Origin: Cinchona pubescens
Lineage: Eukaryota > Streptophyta > Magnoliopsida > Gentianales > Rubiaceae
Reading direction: 5' to 3'
DNA: 64,000 bases
Assembly (NCBI GenBank): GCA_025175665.1
Contig: JANKKI010000051.1
Coordinates: forward strand, 5,316,001 to 5,380,000
This document shows, in pieces, positions 1 to 12,276 of this stretch (within the stretch, counting starts at the first letter, position 1; the number at the start of each line of letters is the position of its first letter). The translations under genes were made by a program, and so were the position numbers. The notes beneath the pieces are model-generated. The model saw nothing but the letters and a program-made list of their open reading frames with translations. It had not been told where the DNA came from and did no database searches.

Positions 1-2755
1 AAAAAGAAGTTGGTCAATTGACATATATAAAGATTAGTGGAAGTATTGTATATTTAGTTATTTCATATATGATAGATTTCTTGCAATTGTTTGGTGAATA
101 AATAATTCCTAGATCATAAAGAATTATTAAATGAAGAATGTATGTACTACCACTTATATAATTGGTATTTATAGAGTAGGACATAAATGATAATTGAACT
201 ACCTCATAAAACTTCATTGAAGGAGTTCTTGAAAGTTTGAGGATGACATGTTACTCATTTTTTGTGAACTTATTTATTCACATTATGCATTGGAATTATA
301 TCGATCTATAGATGCTATGAAACTGTATCATAGACATTTAATGTTTGGCCAAGAATCTGTTGATTCTAATTTACTGGCCGTTTAAAATTCTTATCTTAAT
401 TTTAGTACTTTTCATTAAGAATGCAAGGAAAAATAGGAGTTCAAAAAAAAAAATCGACATAAAGTTTCAATAATTAAAAAAACATTCAAGCATAAATAGT
501 AGTTAATGAGTATTTAAAGTTTTAGTAATAATTATTGATGTTGCAACTTAAGAATGTCGGTTAAGTTGTATCTAATTACGTAACTCATAAAAGACTCATT
601 AATTCATTTTAAAGTAATTGTTATATTTTCTAACTACTAAAGGATATTTGGATCCATAATGGTATGTTGAGACTTTCCGTTGTAGTTTTCTTTAAAAAAA
701 CAATAAGTGCTCTTTTTGATTTAAGCACATTGAATTGAATACTATATTGTTCTCTAAAGAACTCTAAAATATTAAATGCCCATTTATGCATACCCATTTA
801 TAAGGCATTGGTGCCAAAAGATTATATAAACATCATAGTTCTGTGAGATTTTTGCTATTATTAATTGAATATTTTTGACACATAAGTGTCGAAATATTAT
901 TTCCTATTTCTTTTTGTACATCGTTATAGGATGTAACATATGATTAATATCTCCGATAATTAGTATACATAATTATCACTATCCATTATTTTCTCATTAA
1001 ATTTATCTACATTAAATTGTTAGAATTATGATCATGAAAGTGAGTATGTTCATCAAATTGACATATAACTGCTATGATCCATTCTCGTGACTTCGTAGGA
1101 TAAATATAGTTGAAAATTATTGTGGCCACTCTTTTGAATCTATTCTATCAATTTTATGTGGTTATTTGTCCAAGTGAAAGAATTTTAGAATATTTTAATA
1201 GGTGGATTTCATGACCATACAAATATTCTAAATAATAATTAATATAATATCCGACATTAAATAATGACAAATTTACTATATAAAATATATTTGGATTATT
1301 ATGGGATTGAGGATAATATTAGAGGAAGATAGAAATATATTCTATACGTATAACACTAATCTGATACTAGACTCATCGGCAGGAGGAGATTCTATGATGG
1401 AAAGGAGTCTCAAAAGAATCCTACAAATAATAGGGCTCTTGGTCCTTCTTTCCACTCTAATTCATGTCTGTACTTTTACCATCACTCATTTCAGATATTA
1501 CAGAGGTTAGGATAGGTAAGATCACGGTATGTTGTTTGATCAATTGATCATCAAATAATCTTCTCGTACCATCAATGGATTGTCTAGATTCACTCATCAT
1601 TAGTGTAGAGATACAACCATCAGTATACATAAGGTATGCTCTAATTTCGTCTTCTATTAGTGACAAGTCTAAATTCAAGATTCTATCATATCTAACATTC
1701 ATACCCGATAGTATAAAATTTTTTTTATATCAACAATATATATAAAATTAACTCATGGTTTAATTGCAAAGATCCATGAGTTTGGCTGTCGATCGCTCTG
1801 TGATTCTGTGGTCATTGCCACATTATATTTAAAGTAAAATTATCTTTCTTGTATCCTTATGACCCAAACATGGGCAGGCTACTTGGGAAGTATTATTTAC
1901 AATATTGATGCATTCTACTTTTGTAGTAAAGTATTTCTTTTCTCATTTATAAGTTAATAATCCAAAAGTAAAATGTATACGATAGAACTACAGTTATTTT
2001 GTACAATAATTAATTTGTTGCACCAAGTTTAGTAAAATAATTAGCAAATATCTAGTTAAGGTTGCTTTTGCTTCATATTATTAGTCCTTCAATTTTTTTT
2101 TTTAAAAAAAATTGGTCTTTGGACTAGTTCCTTCCAAAATCTACAAGCATTGTTATAAATTCACTTTGCTGCTTGTGTTTTTAGTATCATGCTATTAAAG
2201 AGCAAAGTTTGCCAAATTTGCATGTCACATGAATAATATACCCTTAACGCATTTGTCAATAATAGTCGATCGTCTCAAAAGACAATAATTACCTTTGTAG
2301 GCACTATAATTAGGATAAAATATTTAAATAATAAAAAGAAAACCTAAATGTCTTGAATTTGTAACAATGGACAAAACTACTTAATATTCTCAAATCACAA
2401 TACACAATACTAAAATAAATGCCCTTGAACACAGAGGGATCATAATCAAATAAACCCAAAATTAGGAATTTTCAATTTAGAAGCATAGTATATCCAAACC
2501 TATGCTATTAACAATTTTCAATTTTTCGAAAGCGTCACACATGAAAAAAGAAACAACTAGTTAAAGAGGATTACTTCAAGCAACTACTTAATAATCAAAT
2601 CAATATAAATTAAAAAACTTGAACGGGATTCATTATAACAGATCAATGTAATTTACACTAGTTAGTAGTACTAGACTACCAATAAGCAAATAAAATAAGT
2701 GATGACTATATTTGAAAACTACGAATTTATCCACCAAAGCAAGAAATACATATAA
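1..2755. other. AT-rich stretch without recognisable gene
   Basis: Long AT-rich stretch with no reading frame I can assign to a protein family. The longest open frames (69 to 81 codons near 1301-1702) have no motif I recognise and overlap on opposite strands. Decayed transposon sequence is likely, because everything downstream is transposon, but no LTR, TIR or coding domain could be placed here. Confidence 0.5.
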
Positions 2756-3101
2756 AGGGAAAAAGACTAATTTGGTCCCTTATCTTTAAGGTATTGACTA
2801 ATTTGATCTCTTATTTATTCAAAAGACTAATTTAGTCCCTCATCCTTAAAAATTAACTAATTTAAGACTTGTGACGGAAATTGTGAGTAGACTAACAAGT
2901 AGTTGATAACACATCTACGGCAGGTTAACGATCACGTGATTATCACGTGACTTGATCCATTAATTTGTCCATAATTTCTATAATAAGGCTTAGATTAATT
3001 AATTTTTTTTAAATGAGGGACAAAATTAATTTGCTGTGATAGGTAAAAGAAAAGATAGATCGATACCCTAAAAATAAAGGATTAAATTGATATTTTTCCC
3101 T
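2756..3101. mobile_element. MITE with AGGGAAAAA terminal inverted repeats
   Basis: The left end reads AGGGAAAAAGACTAATTTGG and the right end, reverse-complemented, reads AGGGAAAAATATCAATTT. Flanks ACATATAA (2748-2755) and ACATACAA (3102-3109) agree at 7 of 8 positions and may be a target duplication. The subterminal part repeats 'taatttggtccctta'-like phrases, a common look for plant MITEs. The centre holds two CACGTG-containing half-repeats (about 2931-2951). A diverged relative lies at 14607-15134. No coding capacity, so non-autonomous. The superfamily is uncertain; an 8-bp duplication would favour hAT. Confidence 0.55.
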
Positions 3102-3695
3102 ACATACAAATAATAAGTAATAGTATTAGATTACTACTACGTGTAAGGAGTATTTTATATTTATTATACTTCTCCTAACCTTGCATTTTTTTACCGCGTT
3201 TCATGTAATCACAACTTAATACGTACATTTGTGGAAAATATATAAATGTTTCACTGGATAAGTATTTGTTATTCAGTCCACAATGCAGAATGAGTATCCT
3301 AAATTGTTGGATAATTGAAAAGTAATGAGACACCCTACTCTTTAGTCATCTCAACAATGGTAATAGCCAATCTAAAATGCAGAGTAAATGGCACTTACTT
3401 ACTCCTCTCAGGGAACCATCCAATTTGTATTTTAAGAACTTATACTGTAAAACTCTAATTATTTTAATCTATTTGTTAATAATTTATTATAATTTTTTTT
3501 ATTAAATAAATTTATAATCATCCTTAAATGGAATAATAATTAAATTTGGATGATTATAAAACAAAAAAATAAATTAGGAACAAGAAAATTATTTGAAAAC
3601 TCTTAATCGAGAAGGATTTACATTAACTTTGGTTATTTCCTAAAATTAGCCCTAATAACCTACTGAACCAAAAGTAATGTGTTTATTTGACAAGA

Positions 3696-3905
3696 ATGAG
3701 GGAGAAGTTAGAGAAGAATGAGGGAACAATTATAAAGGAAACATGAAAGAGAGAAAGAGAGAGAGAAACATCAGAAAGAAAGAAAGAGAGAAGAAAGAAA
3801 CATAAGAAAGCAAGAGAGAAGAAGATCAACATGCGAAAAGAAGGGAGAAAAGAAGAATAAAAAGAAAAAAAGGGCAAGATAAGGACAATAGAGAGAAGAA
3901 GACGG
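3696..3905 (+). repeat. GA-rich low-complexity tract
   Basis: About 200 bases almost purely of G and A on the plus strand (gagaaagagagagagaaaca-type runs). It lies inside the proposed chromovirus-like LTR. The minus-strand open frame here encodes only a Ser/Phe/Leu-rich low-complexity string and is not a real gene. Confidence 0.8.
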
Positions 3906-4664
3906 AGAATATTATCTCCATATATCATTTGTAAAAGGGTAAGGATTTATTTGTCAATCTAGAGGGTATTCACATGGATAGATTCATGCATATGAGACTT
4001 TTTATTAACTTAATTATTGGTTAATATGTGAATTCATGTAAATTCTTGAATAGTTGGAATTAAGGTTTTTGTAGGAGTTCATTATCTTGTTTATTTTTTA
4101 TGGATTGTTTAAAAGAATTAGAATAAAGGTGAATGAATCTGATTTTATCTGGTATTACAATCAGTTTTTATGTGAAATTTATGGTTCTTGAATGCTTAAA
4201 ATATAAGAAACAAATGAAGAAAATTATGAAAACTCATAGCCAAAGTCTTAGTTGACAGCACACGACACTTGTAGTAAAATGGGTATAGATTGTTGTAAGA
4301 AATTCTGATTGGAATGTCAATTATTGTAAATGAAACTAGACTTTTAGAGCTTTCTTTTCATATATAAATCACATCTTGGGTATTTGCAGATTAATCATGA
4401 GAAATTTAGAAATTTGACTATGAATCTGTTTCGAAAATTTATATATTCTATATTTTTTTTTTTTGTAATTTTCAAATAAGTTGTCATTAGAATATAAATG
4501 TGACTATTTCATAAGAATTGTATCCTTTTGAATCTCTTTTTTTTTTTTCAAGCTAACACCCAAGGTGGGTGGAGTTTATTTAAGAAATCAAAACTTACAA
4601 TGCCTTGAGCATCCAAGCCCAATAATCCACTAATAGGCCTAGGGAGAGTGTCTTGGTTATACTG

Positions 4665-5267
4665 TTAATTTATAAGATAGGAAGAATTAAAAATACCCTC
4701 ATTTGCTAGTTTTTCCGCTACTTGATTTGCCTCTCGGTAAACATGCAAAAAAGTAAAATGTCTATCTAAGGTGAAAGCTTTGATGAATTGCCATTGCTGG
4801 TCAATGCTCCATGCTGGTTTAGATTGGCCCTTTATTATATGCACAAGAGCTAGGGAGTCGAGTTCCACTTCTACTTCCATGAGCTGCAATTGTGCACAAA
4901 ATTTGAGGCCATCCACCAAGGCAGATGCTTCAGCTTGTAAATTGGATTGGAGAAGGTAATTTTTGCTAAATGCCTTGATCAGGTTTCCATGGTGATCTCT
5001 AATAACTCCACCACTGGCCGCGAACCCTGGATTTCCTTTTGAGGCTCCATCAACATTGAGTTTTGCACTACCATATGGGGTAGGAAACCACTTGATTGCC
5101 AATGCTCTCCTTGGCTGTGTGGTAAGTATTTGACGGCAAATGAAATGAGAAGAAAAAGTGTCATCAGCTGGTCTAGTGCACCTATAAAATGGTTGAATGG
5201 TAGAGATGCTTCGCAATTGGGAGCATGTGTATAATGGTGCGTTGAGGTGTGGTGAAATGGCCTTCAA
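4665..5267 (-). pseudogene. C-terminal RNase H domain of the LINE ORF2, still open for 200 codons
   Basis: The best preserved part of the LINE. From about residue 60 it reads WFPTPYGSAKLNVDGASKGN, GGVIRDHHGNLI, then LQAEASALVDGLKFC and VEVELDSLALVHIIKG, and ends with FLHVYREANQVAEKLANEG. The D of NVDGAS, the E of QAEA, the D of VELDS and the late acidic/asparagine region match the RNase H active-site order. This is the Archaea-like RNase H type known at the ORF2 end in one group of plant L1 elements. Removal of RNA from RNA:DNA hybrids is its family role. The open frame is a remnant of ORF2 and not an independent gene; the ATG at its start lies in the linker. Confidence 0.88.
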
Positions 5268-8200
5268 AGATAGCCATATTGCATGCTTTCCATATGAACC
5301 AACATACCAAGATGGAATAAGCTTCTGGACAGCGATAAGAATATCAAAGGAGGGTCATACCACCACCAAGAATTGAGTTTACCTAGTATAGTAGAGGTTG
5401 GGGGAAAAAGAAGTTCAAGCCATGATTCAAAGTATAACCAAACTTGACTGGAATTCACATCCTACAAAGAGGTGATCCAAAGTTTCCTTGTTGTTGCAAA
5501 AGGAGGATTTTGAAGCCAAAGAGACTCCAAAGTTGATTATTATGTCGTCAAGGGGAAGCTTTCTGTTTAGAAGTCACCACATGAAGATAGAAATCTTGAC
5601 TTGTAGTTTGCCGTCCCATATCATTTTTCGAGAGAGCATGGAAGCTTGTGAAGGAAGGGTGGATGAGATTGAAAACCTACCATTTGAGTGCTTGAGAGGA
5701 TCAATACTAGCTCGTCCGGGTCATTAGACAGCTGGATAGTACTCCCATGAAGGAGCTGCCTTAGTCTTTCTAGCTCTTGAAGTGGATAATGCTCATTCAA
5801 ACATGAAAGATTCCAGTCATTTGTGCTCCACAATTGAGCAATAGTGAGGTTTGGCTTGAACACTTGGCTGACCTCATGAAATAAGGGTCCTGTGGGCAAC
5901 CATGTATCAAACCAAAAGAGAACTATTCATTTCATATCAAGAATAGAAAGATTTGTTCTGCTTCTTCTTGACTCTTGAGCATGCACTTCCATATGTACGA
6001 GTCTCCGTGCCCCTCTTGTATCAGGCAAGGGTTGGAATGACAATATCTTGCTTGCATGAATGTGCAACACAAGGAATTACCCTTTCGAAATTTCCACCAC
6101 AGCTTGATACGAAATCCATTGACCAAATCCGATAAGGAATCAATCCCAAGTCCATTTGCCTCTACTGGCCTACATATTGATTTCCATGCAGCCCAAAATG
6201 CTGGTGTTTACTACCCAAGTCCAAGTTGCCCCAAAAGAAGGTGGCAAATTGCCTCTCCAAGTTCTTGATAACAGCTTTAGGAGGTTGAAACACTGTGAAG
6301 AGGTATATTAGAATGCTACTAAGGACATGCTTTATCAAGATTAACTTACCTCCGGGGGAGAGAAATTTTGTTTGCCACTCAGCAATCCTAGAGGTAATTT
6401 TCTCAAGCATTGGCTGGAAAAGAGCTTTTCTTTTCTTTGCCTTTTGAATAGGGCAGCCAAGGTACGTAAAAGGAAGGAACTGTTGCACAAAACCTGTTTG
6501 ACATTGTATCATCCTTACCCTTGAAAGTGGAGAATTTTTGGGCATGTAGAATGAACTTTTGGACTTGTTAAAGAGCTGCCGGATGAAGCTTCAAACTGAG
6601 TGAGAAATTCCATGAGGCTCTTGACAAACTTGACCTCTCTCTTTGTGAAAATAACTATGTCATCCGCAAATGCTAGGTAGGTGATTGGTGGGCATTTCCT
6701 CGGTAATACATAATTTGAGATTTTTCCCGCATGATATTGAGCTTTTAATCCTCGTAAAAAGGTCTCCATTGAGATTATGAAAAGTAGAGGTGATAAGGGG
6801 TCTCCCTGGCGAAAACCTCTGGTGGACTTGAAAAAGCTTTTCGGGGAGCCATTAAGAATGATGGAGAACCAGCAGTTTTCTAACACATTCTTCAAGATGG
6901 TATTCTAGTTTTTGCTGAACCCAAGTTTTCTCAGAACGGCATAAAGAAAAGACCAAGAGAGGCGATCAAAGGCCTTTGCTAAATCAAGTTTGAAATTGAT
7001 GTTACCTCCTCTGGTTTTTCGGTTTATGAACTCAACAATCTTCTAGACCAGCAATATGTTGTCGGTGATGTCTCTACCTTGTACATAAGCTACTTGCTCC
7101 TGAGAAATAATTTTGGGCAGTACTAAAGATAATCTATTAGTCAATATCTTGGTACAGATTTTATTGAAAAAAGTACAAAGGTTAATGGGTCTAAAGATAT
7201 CAAACGAGGAACAAGGGTTCGTAATTTTTGGGACCAATGCTATGAGTGTGCTTGTAAAAGCTCTGGGGAGCGGCTGCCCTTTCAAAAAATCTTTCACTGC
7301 ATTGTGAAGGTCATTTTGTATGATTTCCCAGCAGGTGGTGAAAAACACTCCATTAAAATCGTCTATTCCAGTAGCCCCATGTGGGTTAAGACCGAATGTT
7401 GCCTCCTTGAGCTCGTTCATGGATGGCTCGGCAAGCAGCATATTGTTATCCTCTTGTGTGATTACTTGCGAGATGGTTTTCAAGAGATCATGATTGGTAT
7501 CCAAGTCACTTGGAGCTATTAAGAGATTCTTGAAGTGATTGACACCTTCTTCTTCAATAAGCTACCAATCTTCAGTCCATGTCCCGTCCACCTTTAGCCT
7601 CGAGATGTTCAGTTTGTGCCTCTTTGTAAGGAGTGAGGAATGAAAGAATTTTGAGATCTGATCTTCTTCTTTGAGCCATTTCATGTCCGATTTTTGTCTC
7701 CAGAAACTTTGTTCTTCGACTATAGGCATTCGGCATGTTTGGCTTGTGTATGGGCAAGTGCAATTTGGTTGGGTTGAGTCAGCTGTTGCAAACAGGTAGT
7801 TTCACATTTTTTGACTTGTATCTCAGCATTTCTCACCTTCTCAAAAATTTTACCAAAGATGGTGTAATTCCAATTCCTTAATTCCGCCTTTAGCCTTTTG
7901 AGCTTTGAGGCAAGAATTCCAAGCGGGCTGCCTAAACAGTGAAGATGCCAATTATTTTTGACGACCTACATGAAGTGAGGGCGGTTAGTCGATGCATTTA
8001 AAAACCTAAACTACTTTGGTCCAAATGACACTCCATTTGATGTCTTGAGGAGCAGCGGAGAGTGATCCGAACATGTTTTAGGCAAATGTTCCACGATAAT
8101 TTGCTAGAAGGTCAATAGGAATGCCTGGTTGCATACATAACGATCAAGTCTTTTCCAAACCAAGTTACCACACCTATTACCTCTCCAAGTGAATTTGCAG

Positions 8201-8720
8201 CCTTGATATGCAATGTTCATCAGTCCTAACAATCGAGGAGGTAATGGTTGAATTCATTTAAGGCTTCAAGGTCTAACAAAGAAGAAACCTTATACTCATT
8301 CGAAATGGAGATTACATTGAAATCACCCCCTACCAGCCATGGGTTCGAGGATTGCACCGCACGGAGTTCTTGCCATAAACTTCTTCTTTCGTATTTAGTG
8401 CACTTAGCATAAATTAATGTGGCTAGGATATCATGTTGATGTTGACTAGAGGGAATAGAAACATGCATGAGCTGGTTCGAGCTTGCCAATGTAGAGACAA
8501 CAAAAACTTGATTCCAAAAAAGCCAAATCTTCCCATTAGGGTTGGACATGCAGCTATCAAATCCTAATCTACGAGTAAAGGAATGGATGTGGTCTTTGTC
8601 GACCATCGGTTCTAACAAAGCAAGGATTTTTATTTTGTGTTCTTTTGTTAACAGTTTTATTCTTCAAATTGAGGTTTTGTTATTTATCCCACGAATGTTC
8701 CATACCAGAAAATAGTCCAT
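4665..8720 (-). pseudogene. LINE ORF2: endonuclease, reverse transcriptase, RNase H, broken
   Basis: The replication protein of the LINE. The ATG at 8720 begins MDYFLVWNIRGINNK, the classic start of the plant LINE endonuclease domain; the D of WLVGGDFNVI (about 8330) is in the second endonuclease motif. Reverse transcriptase follows at 7504-6162: FRPINLC and ILTNRLSLVLP fingers, GFRQGDPLSPLLFI (about 6800), and the catalytic AFADDIVIFTK (about 6660), then the LGCPI motif and thumb. A degenerate cysteine-type linker region covers about 5900-5480, and RNase H ends the protein at 4665. The normal single frame of about 1,300 codons is split by many stops and frameshifts. It would nick target DNA and prime reverse transcription there. 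Confidence 0.9.
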
Positions 8721-8952
8721 ATTAATTGGGAAGAACGAGGAGGAAGGCGGTTTGGACAGCCTCGTTCTCATCCGAGGCATGGTGTATGTGCGTTTGCTTC
8801 TGATCTTTTTCTTTGGGGCAGGCCTTTCCTCGGATGAATCTCTTAAATCCTCAAGATGTTGTATCGACGAGGCTGCTGTTGCTCATGGGGTATCTGTGTT
8901 TTAAAAGTAGCAAGGAAGCTCCTCCATTTTGCGGACAGCTGGAAGGGCTTGG

Positions 8953-10341
8953 TCATCTTTGGTAAGAAGTTGAGCTGGCTGGTCGTGTGGCTCTTTTGGA
9001 GGAATTGCTTGCCCTTCTGATTGGATCAGTTTGTTTTGATAAGGATAAGTCCAGGTTTGTTATTATGTAGTTTGAATATGTCAACCCTTTATCCAAGAGA
9101 TTAGGATGCTGAGTTGTTAGGTTTGTTAGAGGAGTTGCAACCACCCTATCTTCTGTTGAATTCAAAATTTGAAATTCCTGGTTTGTTGGGTGTAAAGTAA
9201 CTGCATTTGGGAACCAAGGCGGTGGTGATTTAGCCATTGGATTCGGGTGGCAACCGCCACTTTGGGTGCCAAAATTTTAGAAACTCCTTGTTCTTGGTAT
9301 TGTGCCGCCTTCATGGAACGAACCGTAATGATTTCTTGGTGCTGTTCCGCAATAACTCCCGGTGGGTTTTTGTTTGCTTCCAATGGGTTCACTGGTGAAG
9401 GGAGTGAAATTTGGTCAATCAAAGTCGTCCCATCATCTTCAAGTGAAAGGGGTAGAGCTTGCTTTGTTCCATAAGGTCCAGCTTCATGGTGTTTCACTGG
9501 TGTCCAACGTTTTTGGATTGATGTCTTTGCGTGATTCTTCATGTGCTCACTAGGACCCATAGGTTTCTTTGCCGATATCGGCTCTCCTTTCCTACATGCT
9601 TCATTGGTGTGTCCGATTTTCTTGCACTTTGTATAGTAGCATGGCACTTCTTCATAGTTGATTTTTTGCCAAATGCCTTCCATACCAATCCCCAGCCAAA
9701 CTCTAGAAGGGAGCTCAGAAATGAGGTCGACTTCCACACATACTTTTGCGACTATACACTTAGCATAGTGAAATTTGCGGTTGCCAAGTCAAGTTTGAGG
9801 GGAGTCCCAACCACTTGAGCGAGGCTAAACACGGCATGTTTGTTGAAGAAGACTGATGGAAGTCCTTCAAAAGTAATCCAGATGGGGACTATGGACGACT
9901 CTTCTTTGGTGGTACAGAGTGGATGCCACTTAAGAATTCTCATGTAGTATCCATTAACAAACCAAGTGTTCCTGAGCCAGTATCGTAGATAATCCTCCTC
10001 CAAAGAAAATCTGATAAGTATGTGTTTGTAGTCAAGGTATCCGATTGTAAATTTACCTTTAAAACCAATGGTATGAAAGCTTTTTTGGAGTATTTCTATA
10101 TTCGGCTTACTCCTCGAAAAATTACCCACCAGTGTGTATTGAAATGGTGCAGCAAGCTATTGTATTTCTTCATGGGAGAAAAATATTGCTGGTTCTCCCT
10201 TGTGCGATTGGAGGACCTTTAAGGGAGTGTTGGATTTTGGGGTTTGAATGTTCAGATTATCAACTTGGCCACCTGAGAGCACTTGTGCAAAATTTTTGGT
10301 TGCCCTTCAACCAACGGCTGAAGGGCAGCTAGCTCGGCCAT
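8953..10341 (-). pseudogene. LINE ORF1 (DUF4283-like, zinc knuckle), broken
   Basis: The nucleic-acid-binding ORF1 protein of the LINE. A plausible start is the ATG at 10341 (MAELAALQPLVEG), read shortly after the 5' border, but the frame stops after about 29 codons. Homology resumes in other frames: 10129-9752 carries the DUF4283-like part (VGNFSRSKPNIEILQKSF, then FTIGYLDYKHILIRFSLEED and the W-rich PIWITFEGLP stretch). 9737-9162 carries PSRVWLGIGMEGIWQKINYE followed by a zinc knuckle CYYTKCKKIGHTNEAC. This is a CX2C-type finger with altered spacing: the first pair reads C-YYTK-C where the usual form is C-X2-C. A Pro/Ser/Thr-rich tail continues to about 8953. In plant L1s this protein packages element RNA. 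At least three frame changes make it a pseudogene. Confidence 0.85.
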
Positions 10342-11503
10342 GTCCGAGTATGGCAAGGAAGAAGAAGATGTTTAGAGTGAGAAAACGTAGAGAGAAGGAG
10401 GAGAGTTGTGGTTTTATTTAGTTTTATCTTTGTATCCTTTTGAATATAGTGTCTAAAACTATCAAGAACTATTAATCTGAGTTGTATAACATCATAGAGG
10501 TTAGTTTTTGTATACCTAGTCTGACATGAAATACTGTATGATAGCTTAATGTGTTAGGTATGTTCGTGGCTAATTTTACATGTCTTAAAATGGAAATCTG
10601 AGTAAAATTTCTTCTTATGGTTTGTAGATAATTAAAATTTCTTTTTAACGATAAAAATTACGTGATTTTGTGATTTATATATATTTCAAAATATAGTAGT
10701 TTTCCTAAACTGTATATAATATGGATATCTAAAATGAGTTTCTAAAATTTTATGACTAAATTACTAACGTTCTAAAGAAGTAATTTGGGGTTGACTCCCA
10801 CATGAAAGTTTTAAAATCCTAAATGTATTTTCTAAGGGTATAAAAAGCACATCCATACAATTTATACATCTCAATATATGCTAGTTTTATTAAACAATAT
10901 CAAATCTAAAAATTTGTTCTAACTATCCTACTTGTATGTTTACGAATTCTTCAATTGGATATTTTGACCTGATCAATAAAATTAATTTTCCTGGAAGTTG
11001 CTAAATGTATTAGTATATTTTAATAATGATTTATGTTTAATAAGCTGACTTATTAAAAAGGTTTGTATTGGAGTTATTTGTGCTATCTTGTGTGCTTGTG
11101 AGGTTTGATAAATTGTGATAATTAAAGTAAGATTTGTGATGGAGTATAAGTATATTTATTATATTGTAAGAAGGTCATTTAGGAAAGGGAGGTATGATAT
11201 TTTGTTATCTCATTCATTAGACTGAGAAGCTATGCTTTGTTTTTAAGGGAATGAAGATGAAAGAGAAGCAAAACATAAATAGATATGGACATGAGGCAAT
11301 TGGTTCATGTCTCTTTTCCTTCTTTTGGTAAATGTTTTAGAACTCCTTTTGAATTTATTAAAAAAACTATGTTATTATGTCAAGAGGACTGAGCATACGA
11401 TAAATGTGATTTTTGAATATTTTATATGTATATATCTGATGGTTGTGAATTGCTTGCGTCACATGTGAGATATGCATGTCCGCATTTTGTATGTTTAGCT
11501 CAT

Positions 11504-11766
11504 GGTGAGCCCTAGTATCTCGGTGAAAGCATATTCTCATTTATGTTTTTGTTTTTGTAGTCCAATGGACTGGTTCTGTGTGATCCTTAATTAACAGGTA
11601 TAATAGTTAGTCCTACATCCAGTAGCCGATATGCCGTGGTGAACCCTAGTATGTCGTTGAGAGTATGTTCTCATTTTTTATTTCTGTTTCTTTAGTCCAA
11701 TGGACTGGTTCTGTGTGACTCTTGATTAGCGGGTATAATAGTTAGTCTTGGATCTAGTAGCCGATA
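11504..11766 (+). repeat. Tandem duplication of about 134 bp inside the LTR
   Basis: Two direct copies, 11504-11637 and 11638-11766. Both start ggtga(g/a)ccctagtat and both contain 'tagtccaatggactggttct' and 'ggtataatagttagtc', ending near 'agtagccgat'. The copies differ by scattered substitutions, so the duplication is not recent. It sits in the 3' half of the chromovirus-like LTR. Confidence 0.85.
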
Positions 11767-12276
11767 GGATTTGAGAATCTATGATTATCTCATAGTTCCT
11801 ATCGTTCTGTTATCTGTTTGTAATATGTGATCTGTTAAGTATGATTTCTAGCATGTCATGTCCCATGGAAAGAATGCTTGCGTGTGATTAGTATAATATA
11901 TAACTTGTTCAATATAATGAAAAGAGATATAAACTGCTTACTGAATTTGTGTGTTGTTCACCCCATTTATTTAACTCAGCTTTTGAGAATGAGTACGATT
12001 TCTATGAGGGGCTCAACTCTACTATTGCTCAAGGTTGTGACTTAGAACATGTCTAGCTTCTTATGCTTTCAAACCTATACGTGACCCAAATTTGTAACCT
12101 ACGTACTGGATAGATATTTCGTAGTGCTTTCCATGTAACTTGTGTTTATTATTTATTATTATTAGAATGGTTCTGTTGCTATAGGTAGAATGGTTCTACT
12201 GCTATAATCTTTTACGCCTTGACCTACCCAAAAGTACGGCATGTCATAGTCCCAAATTTTGGGGTATGACATTAAA

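Larger units (their letters stand above)
4534..10429 (-). mobile_element. Near full-length L1-type LINE with 16-bp target duplication
   Basis: The element is bounded by a perfect 16-bp direct repeat TTGTATCCTTTTGAAT at 4518-4533 and 10430-10445. The plus-strand T run just inside the left border (about 4537-4549) is the poly(A) tail of a minus-strand element. It reads ORF1 then ORF2 from high to low coordinates, as in plant L1-type non-LTR retrotransposons. ORF1 has an N-terminal DUF4283-like domain and a zinc knuckle. ORF2 has endonuclease, reverse transcriptase and a C-terminal RNase H. The intact duplication and the length of about 5.9 kb show a complete or nearly complete insertion, but both ORFs carry stops and frameshifts, so it is now inactive. 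It landed inside the chromovirus-like LTR. Confidence 0.93.
3529..12271 (+). mobile_element. Probable solo LTR of a Ty3 chromovirus-like element, split by a LINE
   Basis: Once the LINE at 4534-10429 is removed, about 2.8 kb remains that looks like one long LTR. It begins TGGAATAATAATTAAATTTG directly after TTAAA (3524-3528) and ends GGGGTATGACA directly before TTAAA (12272-12276), which gives TG...CA ends and a 5-bp duplication. The 3' part (about 11957-12271) has the style of chromovirus LTRs: a 'gttcaccccatttattt' phrase, then a short GA-rich block, and a 'ttttggggtatgaca' end. A GA-rich block and a tandem duplication lie inside. No internal gag-pol is present, so a solo LTR is the simplest reading. 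TTAAA is a weak target duplication in AT-rich DNA, so the left border is less certain than the right. Confidence 0.5.

Noticed and set aside
1301..1702. Overlapping short ORFs on both strands
   Set aside because: No recognisable motif, opposite-strand overlap, and AT-rich surroundings; not supported as genes.
3683..3928. 81-codon minus-strand ORF
   Set aside because: It is the Ser/Phe/Leu translation of a GA-rich low-complexity tract.
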